64,000 nucleotides of DNA from Ophiura sarsii (Eukaryota > Echinodermata > Ophiuroidea > Amphilepidida > Ophiuridae): assembly GCA_035610835.1 (NCBI GenBank), contig CM069445.1, positions 38,578,656 to 38,642,655 of the forward strand. Reading direction: 5' to 3'. A model generated the notes under the pieces. The model had not been told where the DNA came from and searched no databases. It saw only the letters and a program-made list of their open reading frames with translations. The position numbers and the translations under genes are program-made. Shown here piece after piece: positions 10,818 through 19,456 of this stretch (the first letter of the stretch is position 1; every line of letters begins with the position of its first letter).

Positions 10818-11745
10818 GAGATAAATGTCTTGATATCAGAAACATCGTGTGATTATGATTAAATAAATTGCGACAGTGTGCATTAATCATGAATTTAAAC
10901 ATTAAATTTCATATTCGACCGCCCGCCCGTTAACACCTAAACGAAACAAAACAAGTTACAAAAGTGAAACAATCAAAATAAAATAAAAAACAAGCAAACC
11001 AAAGCAAAAAAAAAGAAAAAAAGAAAACAAAGCAAAAAACACAGACACAAAACAATAACAGCAATAAATTAACATAAAGCAAAACAAACACAAACGAAGC
11101 AAAACAAACAAAAACGAAAACAAAGCAAAACAAACAATCAACAACAACAACAAAAACGAATCAAAAGCAAAAAAACCCCATCAAAACCCCAAAACGAAAC
11201 AATACAAAAGCAAAAAACATGAAAAACAAAATAAAACAAAACAAACAAAGCGGAAACACAAAACAAAACAGCAAAGCAAAAACCCTCAAAGCGAAACAAA
11301 AACAAAACGAAAATAAAATAAGATAGAACAAAACGAAACAAAGAAAAGCAACACCAACAAAAATAAAAACCTAACAAAACAAAAAACAAACATAAACCAA
11401 AACATAACGAAACAAAGCAAAAAGTAAAAAAGCCAAAGAACAGAAGAAAACAAAGCAAAGCAAAGCAAAAAAGCAACAACAGCAAAGCAAAAAACACCAA
11501 AACACACACAAAGCAACAACACCAACAAAATGAAAACGAAACAAATCAAAAGCAAAAACCTGAAAAACAAAAAACAAAAAACAATTAAAAACTAAAACGT
11601 AAAGCATGGAAAAAGAAAGAAAAAATCCCGATAAAAACAAAAACAAAACAAAACAAGAAAACAAAATAAAACCAGAGCAAAAACAATCCAAACACAAAAC
11701 AAAAACAAACCAAAGACAATACAAAGCAAAAATATTTACAAACAA
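10818..11745. repeat. Histone-unit spacer, A/C-rich, unit 1
   Basis: It begins with about 100 bases shared with the other spacers (AATGTCTTGAT, then GAAACATCGTGTGATT and GCGACAGTGTGCATTAATCA). About 0.8 kb of AAAC, AAAGC and CAAAA words follows, with almost no T on the plus strand. Long minus-strand open frames of Phe/Leu/Cys/Val codons here are an artefact of this composition. Confidence 0.85.
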
Positions 11746-11789
11746 ATGCTCCTTTTCATTTACAAACCAGGAAACATTTTTTAATAAAA

Positions 11790-11900
11790 TTATAAAAGGA
11801 TTTGGCAAAAACATGTTCAGCCTAGGATCCTAAAATTGACCAATGAGAGTTGATTTCCTGCTCAGCATGAAGTCAAGAATCCTAAAACCAACCAATGAGA
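11790..11900 (-). promoter_or_regulatory. Orphan histone-like promoter elements, unit 1
   Basis: There are two CCAAT motifs (11840-11844 and 11892-11896, both in ACCAATGAGAG), one GATCC at 11826-11830 and an AT-rich TATA-like stretch at about 11782-11797. The order fits a minus-strand promoter, but the sequence to its left is the A/C spacer and not a gene. The same block is in unit 2 at about 16570-16680. Confidence 0.4.
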
Positions 11901-12174
11901 GCCGACGAGTTCAAAAAACGATAAGTTTCTGTCTGTATGTATCTCATTTACGATGATACATTTTCCTTTCGTTTGATATTCAATCAAGGTTTTGAAATGG
12001 TCATTAAAATGGTCATATTATGGGCCATCAAAATGTTTTATATGTGTGTGTTAGCGTCATAATGCGAAATACGCGTTGTGCGCCAAACTGCGTCATGATG
12101 CATCTTATGGCGCGAAACACTCTGCACGCAGTACGCTTCATCACTAGGCTACCACCATAAACAACCGCACAAAA

Positions 12175-12345
12175 ATGTTTCCAGTCATTGAGAGTGAGAC
12201 GTTTGAGAGTGAAGAATATGTAAAATATACTCAAAAATCACCGTTTTCAGCGTTGTTGGGTTGGACGTATAATTGTGTACATGTTGATAACAAAGGTAAG
12301 CAGTCTAGAGACATCAACAATAAAACTTTTTTACTAGTGATTTAG
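12175..12345 (+). CDS. Unrecognised small open frame, unit 1 (56 codons)
   Basis: It runs from ATG at 12175 to TAG at 12343-12345. The peptide starts MFPVIESETFESEEYVKYTQ and is acidic at its N-terminus. I recognise no family. The counterpart in unit 2 (17147-17317) differs by two 3-base indels and a Ser/Phe change, so the frame is kept, while a 7-base indel lies just upstream. A good donor-like site, AAAG|GTAAGC, sits at about 12294-12301, so this could be a first exon of about 40 codons. It lies between the orphan promoter block and the H2B 3' end. It could also be chance conservation within a young repeat. Confidence 0.35.
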   Translation: MFPVIESETFESEEYVKYTQKSPFSALLGWTYNCVHVDNKGKQSRDINNKTFLLVI

Positions 12346-12467
12346 GGCGAAAGGGTGCTTTTAAAACAACATTAAACATCGACCAAAAATATTGGAACAA
12401 CGCTGTATCAATTATAAACAAAACACTAAGTAGGCTAACCATATCAACTCTTTTTAGGAAGAATGGT

Positions 12468-12483
12468 GGCTCTGAAAAGAGCC
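12468..12483 (-). terminator. Histone 3' stem-loop of H2B, unit 1
   Basis: On the minus strand it is GGCTCTTTTCAGAGCC, a 6-bp stem with a 4-base loop, about 25 bases after the stop codon. It is the replication-dependent histone mRNA 3'-end signal. Confidence 0.95.
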
Positions 12484-12508
12484 GTTTTAAATGAATTGGT
12501 AGCCGAAT

Positions 12509-12883
12509 CTACCGAGAGGTGGTGTACTTAGTGACGGCTTTGGTGCCTTCACTTACAGCGTGCTTGGCTAATTCACCTGGCAGTAGAAGACGGACTGCTG
12601 TCTGAATTTCGCGACTGCTAATGGTACGGCGTCTGTTGACTTGTGCCAGACGGCCTGCTTGGCCAGCAATACGTTCAAAGATGTCATTTACAAAGCTGTT
12701 CATGATGCTCATGGCACGGCTGGAGATACCAGTATCGGGGTGAACCTGCTTCAGCACCTTGTAGACGTAGATTCCATAGCTTTCACGTCTACGGCGGCGT
12801 CTTGGAGCACGCTTTCCCTTACGGCGAGGGCTGCCTGCTCTCTTCGAACCTTTACCACTTCGTTGCGGACTTTTTGGAGGCAT
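12509..12883 (-). CDS. Histone H2B, sperm-type, unit 1
   Basis: A 124-residue core histone that pairs with H2A in the nucleosome. The start at [20 protein letters not shown] is chosen over an upstream ATG six codons earlier, because MPPK is the usual H2B start. The N-terminal tail has SPQR and SPRR motifs and the run [14 protein letters not shown], where somatic H2B has a Lys/Arg mixture. The histone fold ([20 protein letters not shown]) and C-terminal helix ([12 protein letters not shown]) are complete. The Lys in GTKAVTK that is ubiquitinated in other H2Bs is present. [10 protein letters not shown] and the final Arg are Lys-to-Arg shifts relative to somatic forms. It is intronless, transcribed divergently from H2A, and identical in protein sequence to the unit 2 copy. 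Sperm specificity is inferred from composition only. Confidence 0.96.
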   Translation of the reverse strand: MPPKSPQRSGKGSKRAGSPRRKGKRAPRRRRRRESYGIYVYKVLKQVHPDTGISSRAMSIMNSFVNDIFERIAGQAGRLAQVNRRRTISSREIQTAVRLLLPGELAKHAVSEGTKAVTKYTTSR

Positions 12884-13421
12884 GTTGGATATATTGTGCA
12901 CTGAATGATATCAGTAAAAAATATGAGTAAACACGCATCTTAAAACTCGTCTCTATTTATGTGACCGCAAGGATCCCAGGAATAGTGCATCGGATCCTGC
13001 GCCGGATAACTTTTAGCCAATCAAAATACTCAGGCCGGTGATATGACTAGTGATTGGACAGTTGCAGTTGTGGCGCCAACCAAAGTATTTTGCGAGCCTC
13101 TGAAATAATTATGTCGCAATAGATGAATGAATCAGATTTGTTTGGCGTGCAACGTGTGTGTAAATCGCCGTAACATGATCAACCAATGAAATGACTTGGA
13201 TAGTAAATATTTTGTGTGCTTATTGTTTTATTGGTTGATCAAAATAACGCGCCAACCATTCCGTGTGAAATCTGCATAAATTAGTGACATTTTTTCCCTC
13301 GTAGGATCCTCCCTCAGTAGGATCCTTGGTATAAAACCACGGTATACGGTTGATAAAATACATTGCGAGTCTAAATTCACTCAGTTTCATTTCTAAATAT
13401 AATCAGTAGAATCTTAGCAAA
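12884..13421. promoter_or_regulatory. Divergent H2B/H2A promoter, unit 1
   Basis: 538 bases between the two start codons. The H2A side has GATCC at 13305-13309 and 13321-13325, then TATAAAA at 13330-13336. The H2B side has GGATCC at 12992-12997 and 12971-12976, then ATAAATA (minus strand) at 12960-12954. CCAAT-type motifs lie near 13018, 13053, 13183 and 13230. TGATCAACCAAT (13176-13187) and ATTGGTTGATCA (13230-13241) form an inverted pair between the genes. ATCTGCAT near 13270 is one base off the octamer motif. Confidence 0.8.
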
Positions 13422-13787
13422 ATGTCAGGACGAGGAAAAGGAGGAAAATCAAAGGCAGGAAAGTCCAGGAGTCGCTCCAGCAGAGCCGGTCTCCAGTTCC
13501 CCGTGGGTCGTGTTCACCGCTTCCTGCGTAAGGGCAATTATGCAAGCCGTGTCGGTGCTGGTGCCCCTGTTTATCTAGCTGCAGTGATGGAGTATTTGAC
13601 GGCTGAAATCCTAGAGTTGGCTGGCAATGCAGCCCGCGATAACAAGAGAACCAGGATCAACCCACGTCATTTACAACTTGCTGTCCGCAACGACGAAGAA
13701 CTGAACCGACTATTGAGTGGAGTGACCATTGCTCAGGGAGGCGTACTTCCAAATATACAAGCTGTCCTGCTGCCCAAGAAGAAGTAA
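13422..13787 (+). CDS. Histone H2A, unit 1
   Basis: A 121-residue core histone starting [20 protein letters not shown]. The complete fold includes [20 protein letters not shown], the acidic-patch helix [19 protein letters not shown] and [11 protein letters not shown], and the docking region [15 protein letters not shown]. The C-terminal tail stops right after LLPKKK, shorter than in most somatic H2A. NKRTRINP and ELNRLL have Arg where somatic H2A usually has Lys. It has no H2A.Z or H2A.X features (no SQ[ED] end). It is intronless, with TATA box 86 bases ahead of ATG, and shares its promoter with H2B. The protein is identical in unit 2. Confidence 0.97.
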   Translation: MSGRGKGGKSKAGKSRSRSSRAGLQFPVGRVHRFLRKGNYASRVGAGAPVYLAAVMEYLTAEILELAGNAARDNKRTRINPRHLQLAVRNDEELNRLLSGVTIAQGGVLPNIQAVLLPKKK

Positions 13788-13816
13788 ACAAGTCTTGGCT
13801 ATTCAACAACAAAAAC

Positions 13817-13832
13817 GGCTCTTTTCAGAGCC
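13817..13832 (+). terminator. Histone 3' stem-loop of H2A, unit 1
   Basis: GGCTCTTTTCAGAGCC starts 29 bases after the stop. A purine-rich AAAAAGAGCTG about 14 bases downstream could be the U7-binding element. Confidence 0.95.
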
Positions 13833-14269
13833 ACCATATTACAAAAAGAGCTGACTGTTTCACTTTTTTGTGCCACCTTATTTCATAGGCCTATGTCATT
13901 AAAATCATCATTAAAACATTTTGTTTTATTGTAATTTGTTAGGCGTTTAATTTTAGCTCAAATTTCTATGCACTTGCCTATCATGAATTTTGAAATACCT
14001 CACTTCACTTAAAACATTCCATACCAGAAGGTATACGGTAGCCTATATTAAAGTGGTTATTTCCAAAGAATTGTTGTAATAGTTCGACAGACAGTGCTGT
14101 TTAAAATCTGTATAGATAAGAATATATGAGCTATGATGGTTTAAAATGTTGTTTATTTCACCTGAAAACTAGAAATTAGAGTTTTCGGCCGACACAACAG
14201 TAATATAGTGGTATTAAAAAGATAGGATCGCAGTGATTGTCATCCACGCTTCATTTCATCATCCGCGTT

Positions 14270-14485
14270 ACATTTTGACCAATGATATTGCGTAAATTCT
14301 ACAAGTTCGCGTATTGGATGTTTGATATGAGCAATTAACCAATCAGCACTATATTTCACATAGTGATGCGGTACGATCCTCTCTAGGATCCTGTCTGAAA
14401 TATAAAACAGTTTGCGTTTCCGCACAATAATCACAACTTCGTTATTTTTTCTAGTTCAAATTAAAAGTGATTTGTAGTAGGAAAC
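14270..14485 (+). promoter_or_regulatory. H1 promoter, unit 1
   Basis: CCAAT motifs lie near 14279 and 14338, with an inverted ATTGG near 14313. Two GATCC motifs (14375-14379, 14387-14391) precede TATAAAA at 14401-14407. ATG follows 78 bases after the TATA box. Confidence 0.75.
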
Positions 14486-15121
14486 ATGGGTTCTCCGAGG
14501 AAATCACCAACAAAGAAGGCTAGGAGAGTTGCTAGACCTAGGGCATATCCGGCATCGTCTGTTATGGTGCAAGCTGCTATTGCAGCTTTGAAGGAAAGGC
14601 GCGGTTCTTCTCTCGCAGCAATTAAGAAGTATATTGCTGCTAACTACAAATGCGACATGAGCAGAATGAATACTCACATCAGAAATGCCATCCGTACTGG
14701 AGTAGCCAAGGGCAGTCTCGTGCAAGTTAAAGGACAAGGAGCAAGCGGGTCGTTCCGTCTCGGTGCAAGGAGAGTAGATCCGGAAAAGGCCCGGGCACGG
14801 AGAGCGGCGGCAGCACAACGTAGAGCGGCAGCTGTGGCGAGAAGAAGGGCAAAGAGAGCTGCAGCAAAGGCAAGACGAGTCGCAGCAAAGGCGAAGAGAG
14901 CAGCAGCGGCAAAAGCTAAACGAGCTGCCAGAAAGAGCAAGGCCAAGGCGAGAAAAAGGACGACACCAAAGAAGACCGCTAAGCCCAAGAGGAAGGCTGC
15001 CCCAAAGAAAAAGGCTGCCCCAAAAAAGAAGAGAGCTGCACCGAAGAAAGCAAAGAGAGCAGCCAAGCCTAAAAGGAGATCGCCAAAGAAAGCAGCTAAG
15101 AAGGCTCCCAAGAGGAAATAG
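14486..15121 (+). CDS. Linker histone H1, sperm-type, unit 1
   Basis: 211 residues. The short N-terminal tail has SPRK and SPTKK motifs (MGSPRKSPTKKARRVARPRA). The winged-helix domain spans about residues 20-95 (SSVMVQAAIAALKERRGSSL, then IKKYIAANYKCD, then GASGSFRLGARR). The long tail of Ala, Lys and Arg is Arg-rich in its first half (RRAAAAQRRAAAVARRRAKR) and Lys-rich later, ending RRSPKKAAKKAPKRK. SPKK-type motifs at both ends and the Arg content are typical of echinoderm sperm H1, which binds linker DNA and compacts sperm chromatin. It is intronless, in the same direction as H2A. This is the only intact H1 in the window. The sperm role is inferred. Confidence 0.95.
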   Translation: MGSPRKSPTKKARRVARPRAYPASSVMVQAAIAALKERRGSSLAAIKKYIAANYKCDMSRMNTHIRNAIRTGVAKGSLVQVKGQGASGSFRLGARRVDPEKARARRAAAAQRRAAAVARRRAKRAAAKARRVAAKAKRAAAAKAKRAARKSKAKARKRTTPKKTAKPKRKAAPKKKAAPKKKRAAPKKAKRAAKPKRRSPKKAAKKAPKRK

Positions 15122-15148
15122 ATCATCCAGTAAATAAAACACCCAAAC

Positions 15149-15164
15149 GGCTCTTTTCAGAGCC
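15149..15164 (+). terminator. Histone 3' stem-loop of H1, unit 1
   Basis: GGCTCTTTTCAGAGCC starts 27 bases after the H1 stop codon. Confidence 0.95.
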
Positions 15165-15180
15165 ACCAAATTTGCAATAG

Positions 15181-16515
15181 AGAAAAATGTCTTGATGTCT
15201 GAAACATCGTGTAATTCTGATAAATAAATTGCGACAGTGTGCATTAATCATGAATTTAAACATTCTATTTCATATTCGACCGCCCCCGCCCGTTAAAACA
15301 AACAAGTTACAAAAGGGAAACAATCAAATCATGAATTTAAACATTCAATTTCATATTCGACCGCCCGTGAAAACATAAACCACACATAAACGAAACAAAA
15401 CAAGTTACAAAAGGGAAACAATCAAAATAAATTAAAAACAGGCAAAGCAAAACAAAACAAAACAGAACAAATCAAGCGAAGCAAAGCAAAAAAAACCCAC
15501 AAAAACACAGACACAAAATAATAACAGCAATAAAATTAATTAACATAAAGCAAAACAAACAAAAACGAAAAAAAGCAAAACAAACCAACTACAAAACCAA
15601 ACAAAATGTAACAAAGAAAAGCAAAACAAACCATCAACAAAACAAAACAAAAACCGAAACAAAACCAAATTAAAACCCAACAAAAACCCAAACACCGAAA
15701 CAATACAAAAGCAAAATAACATGAAAAACAAAATTAAACAAAACAAACAAAGCGGAAACACAAAACAAACAAAACAGCAAAGCAAAAACCCTCAAAACAA
15801 AACAAAAACAAAACGAAAATAAAATAAAGTAAAACAAAACGAAACAAGGAAAAGCAAACAAACACACACAAAACTAACAAAACAAAAAACATAACATAAC
15901 GAAACAAAGCAAAAAGTTAAAAAACCAAAAAACAGAACAAAACAAAGCAAAGCAAAGCAAATACAACAACATCAAAGCAAAAAACACAAAAATACACACA
16001 AAACAACAACAGCAACAAAATGAAAACGAAACAAATCAAAAGCAAAAACCTGAAAAACAAAAAACAATGAAAAACAAAATACAAAAAACAAAGCGAAAAG
16101 ACCATACAAAAAAGCAAAGCAAAAACCCACAAAACAAATCAAGACGAACCATTTACATAACAATTCAAAATAAAGCGAAACAAAACAAAGCAAATAAAAA
16201 AAAACACCAACAAAACAAATCAAAACGAAGCAACACCCCCCCCCCCCCAAAAAAAAAACACACCACCACACCAAACAAACACCACAAAAAACGAACACAA
16301 AAAACAACTCACACCAACAACAACTAAAAAAACTACCCAAAACAAATCAAAGCAAACCGGAACCAAAAACTAAAACGTAAAGCAGGGAAAACAAAAAACA
16401 AAAAAACCCGATAAAAACCAAAACAAAACAAAACAAGAAAACAAAATAAAACAAGAGCAAAAACAATCCAAACACAAAACAAAAACAAACCAAAGACAAT
16501 ACAAAGCAAAAATAT
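15181..16515. repeat. Histone-unit spacer, A/C-rich, unit 2
   Basis: The same composition and start as the unit 1 spacer, but about 0.4 kb longer. It has an internal repeat of the CATGAATTTAAACATTC block (15249 and 15329) and a C/A homopolymer stretch near 16234-16259. T is nearly absent on the plus strand. Confidence 0.85.
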
Positions 16516-16569
16516 TTCCAAACAAATGCTCCTTTTCATTTACCCAGGAAACATTTTTTAATAAAAATT

Positions 16570-16680
16570 ATAAAAGGATTTGGCAAAAAACATGTTCAGC
16601 CTAGGATCCTAAAATTGACCAATGAGAGTTGATTTCCTGCTCAGCATTAAAGTCAAGAATCCTAAAACCAACCAATGAGA
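16570..16680 (-). promoter_or_regulatory. Orphan histone-like promoter elements, unit 2
   Basis: Near-exact copy of 11790-11900: GATCC at 16605-16609, two ACCAATGAGAG motifs, and a TATA-like stretch on the spacer side with no gene following. Confidence 0.4.
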
Positions 16681-16822
16681 GCCGACGAGTTCAAAAAACG
16701 ATAAGTTTCTGTCTGTATGTATCTCATTTACGATGCTACATTTTCCTTTCGTTTTGATATTCAATCAAGGTTTTAAAATGGTCATTAAAATGGTCATATT
16801 ATGGGCCATCAAAATGTTTTAT

Positions 16823-17021
16823 AACTTGATATTTTAAATATAAGAAAGTGGGAAATGCGAATAAACTTAGTTAAAGGTACGAAGAACGAAGAAAATAAAT
16901 TGTGACAATTTATATCTGAAAGTAAAATGTTTGAATTAGTTTAGCAACTTACAGGAGATGGCTTTTGAGCCAGAAAACGACAAATTATTCATGTTTGTTG
17001 TCCGGCCAAGCAAACGGTTGC
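16823..17021. other. Segment of about 200 bases present only in unit 2
   Basis: Unit 1 runs directly from AAAATGTTTTATA to TGTGTGTTAGCGTC; unit 2 has about 200 extra bases between these. I see no terminal inverted repeats or gene in it. It could be an insertion in unit 2 or a deletion in unit 1. Confidence 0.7.
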
Positions 17022-17146
17022 TGTGTGTGTTAGCGTCATAATGCGAAATACGCGTTGTGCGTCAAACTGCGTCATGATGCATCTTATGGCGCGAAACACT
17101 CTGCACGCTTCATCACTAGGCTACCACCATAAACAACCGCACAAAA

Positions 17147-17317
17147 ATGTTTCCAGTCATTGAGAGTGAGACGTTTGAGAGTGAAGAATATGTAAAATAT
17201 ACTCAAAAATCACCGTTTTCAGCGTTGTTGGGTTGGACGTATTGTGTACATGTTGATAACAAAGGTAAGCAGTTTAGAGACATCAACAATAAAACTTTTT
17301 TACTAGTGATTTATTAG
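17147..17317 (+). CDS. Unrecognised small open frame, unit 2 (56 codons)
   Basis: Counterpart of 12175-12345. It lacks the AAT codon after GWTY, gains a TAT codon before the stop, and has TTT for TCT after GKQ. The frame, the start and the internal GGTAAGC donor-like site are all kept. Function unknown. Confidence 0.35.
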   Translation: MFPVIESETFESEEYVKYTQKSPFSALLGWTYCVHVDNKGKQFRDINNKTFLLVIY

Positions 17318-17439
17318 GGCGAAAGGGTGCTTTTAAAACAACATTAAACATCGACCAAAAATATTGGAACAACGCTGTATCAATTATAAACAAAACACTA
17401 AGTAGGCTAACCATATCAACTCTTTTTAGGAAGAATGGT

Positions 17440-17455
17440 GGCTCTGAAAAGAGCC
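17440..17455 (-). terminator. Histone 3' stem-loop of H2B, unit 2
   Basis: Same 16-base element as in unit 1, minus strand, about 25 bases after the H2B stop. Confidence 0.95.
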
Positions 17456-17480
17456 GTTTTAAATGAATTGGTAGCCGAAT

Positions 17481-17855
17481 CTACCGAGAGGTGGTGTACT
17501 TAGTGACGGCTTTGGTGCCTTCACTTACAGCGTGCTTGGCTAATTCACCTGGCAGTAGAAGACGGACTGCTGTCTGAATTTCGCGACTGCTAATGGTACG
17601 GCGTCTGTTGACTTGTGCCAGACGGCCTGCTTGGCCAGCAATACGTTCAAAGATGTCATTTACAAAGCTGTTCATGATGCTCATGGCACGGCTGGAGATA
17701 CCAGTATCGGGGTGAACCTGCTTCAGCACCTTGTAGACGTAGATTCCATAGCTTTCACGTCTACGGCGGCGTCTTGGAGCACGCTTTCCCTTACGGCGAG
17801 GGCTGCCTGCTCTCTTCGAACCTTTACCACTTCGTTGCGGACTTTTTGGAGGCAT
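17481..17855 (-). CDS. Histone H2B, sperm-type, unit 2
   Basis: 124 residues, identical in protein sequence to the unit 1 H2B 4,972 bases to the left, including the SPQR/SPRR tail and six-Arg run. The start is MPPKSP at 17855. The identity of coding and flanking DNA indicates recent duplication or ongoing homogenisation. Confidence 0.96.
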   Translation of the reverse strand: MPPKSPQRSGKGSKRAGSPRRKGKRAPRRRRRRESYGIYVYKVLKQVHPDTGISSRAMSIMNSFVNDIFERIAGQAGRLAQVNRRRTISSREIQTAVRLLLPGELAKHAVSEGTKAVTKYTTSR

Positions 17856-18392
17856 GTTGGATATATTGTGCACTGAATGATATCAGTAAAAAATATGAGT
17901 AAACACGCATCTTAAACTCGTCTCTATTTATGTGACTGCAAGGATCCCAGGAATAGTGCATCGGATCCTGCGCCGGATAACTTTTAGCCAATCAAAATAC
18001 TCAGGCCGGTGATATGACTAGTGATTGGACAGTTGCAGTTGTGGCGCCAACCAAAGTATTTTGCGAGCCTCTGAAATAATTATGTCGCAATAGATGAATG
18101 AATCAGATTTGTTTGGCGTGCAACGTGTGTGTAAATCGCCGTAACATGATCAACCAATGAAATGACTTGGATAGTAAATATTTTGTGTGCTTATTGTTTT
18201 ATTGGTTGATCAAAATAACGCGCCAACCATTCCGTGTGAAATCTGCATAAATTAGTGACATTTTTTCCCTCGTAGGATCCTCCCTCAGTAGGATCCTTGG
18301 TATAAAACCACGGTATACGGTTGATAAAATACATTGCGAGTCTAAATTCACTCAGTTTCATTTCTAAATATAATCAGTAGAATCTTAGCAAA
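17856..18392. promoter_or_regulatory. Divergent H2B/H2A promoter, unit 2
   Basis: Nearly identical to 12884-13421, differing by one deleted A and a C-to-T change on the H2B side. The paired GATCC motifs, both TATA boxes, the CCAAT boxes and the inverted TGATCAACCAAT pair are all kept. Confidence 0.8.
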
Positions 18393-18758
18393 ATGTCAGG
18401 ACGAGGAAAAGGAGGAAAATCAAAGGCAGGAAAGTCCAGGAGTCGCTCCAGCAGAGCCGGTCTCCAGTTCCCCGTGGGTCGTGTTCACCGCTTCCTGCGT
18501 AAGGGCAATTATGCAAGCCGTGTCGGTGCTGGTGCCCCTGTTTATCTAGCTGCAGTGATGGAGTATTTGACGGCTGAAATCCTAGAGTTGGCTGGCAATG
18601 CAGCCCGCGATAACAAGAGAACCAGGATCAACCCACGTCATTTACAACTTGCTGTCCGCAACGACGAAGAACTGAACCGACTATTGAGTGGAGTGACCAT
18701 TGCTCAGGGAGGCGTACTTCCAAATATACAAGCTGTCCTGCTGCCCAAGAAGAAGTAA
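18393..18758 (+). CDS. Histone H2A, unit 2
   Basis: 121 residues, identical in protein sequence to the unit 1 H2A. Intronless, and divergent from H2B. Confidence 0.97.
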   Translation: MSGRGKGGKSKAGKSRSRSSRAGLQFPVGRVHRFLRKGNYASRVGAGAPVYLAAVMEYLTAEILELAGNAARDNKRTRINPRHLQLAVRNDEELNRLLSGVTIAQGGVLPNIQAVLLPKKK

Positions 18759-18787
18759 ACAAGTCTTGGCTATTCAACAACAAAAAC

Positions 18788-18803
18788 GGCTCTTTTCAGA
18801 GCC
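18788..18803 (+). terminator. Histone 3' stem-loop of H2A, unit 2
   Basis: GGCTCTTTTCAGAGCC, 29 bases after the stop, with the same purine-rich downstream stretch. Confidence 0.95.
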
Positions 18804-19240
18804 ACCATATTACAAAAAGAGCTGACTGTTTCACTTTTTTGTGCCACCTTATTTCATAGGCCTATGTCATTAAAATCATCATTAAAACATTTTGTTTTAT
18901 TGTAATTTGTTAGGCGTTTAATTTTAGCTCAAATTTCTATGCACTTGCCTATCATGAATTTTGAAATACCTCACTTCACTTAAAACATTCCATACCAGAA
19001 GGTATACGGTAGCCTATATTAAAGTGGTTATTTCCAAAGAATTGTTGTAATAGTTCGACAGACAGTGCTGTTTAAAATCTGTATAGATAAGAATATATGA
19101 GCTATGATGGTTTAAAATGTTGTTTATTTCACCTGAAAACTAGAAATTAGAGTTTTCGGCCGACACAACAGTAATATAGTGGTATTAAAAAGATAGGATT
19201 GCAGTGATTGTCATCCACGCTTCATTTCATCATCCGCGTT

Positions 19241-19456
19241 ACATTTTGACCAATGATATTGCGTAAATTCTACAAGTTCGCGTATTGGATGTTTGATATG
19301 AACTATTAACCAATCAGCACTATATTTCACATAGTGATGCGGTACGATCCTCTCTAGGATCCTGTCTGAAATATAAAACAGTTTGCGTTTCCGCACAATA
19401 ATCACAACTTCGTTATTTTTTCTAGTTCAAATTAAAAGTGATTTGTAGTAGGAAAC
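19241..19456 (+). promoter_or_regulatory. H1 promoter, unit 2
   Basis: As in unit 1: CCAAT motifs, two GATCC motifs, then TATAAAA about 78 bases before ATG. There are only a few substitutions, so the frameshifted gene still has an intact promoter. Confidence 0.75.

Noticed and set aside
10930..11814. Long minus-strand frames of Phe/Leu/Cys/Val (also 15540-16340 and 20324-21118) that look like membrane proteins
   Set aside because: They arise because the spacer has almost no T on the plus strand, so stop codons are rare on the minus strand. The peptide is pure low complexity, and the frame changes between the copies.
12641..12904. Plus-strand frame antisense to H2B (also 17613-17876)
   Set aside because: A shadow of the H2B coding strand.
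14504..15244. Minus-strand frames of up to 246 codons across the H1 gene
   Set aside because: These are antisense shadows of the Ala/Lys/Arg-rich H1 tail.
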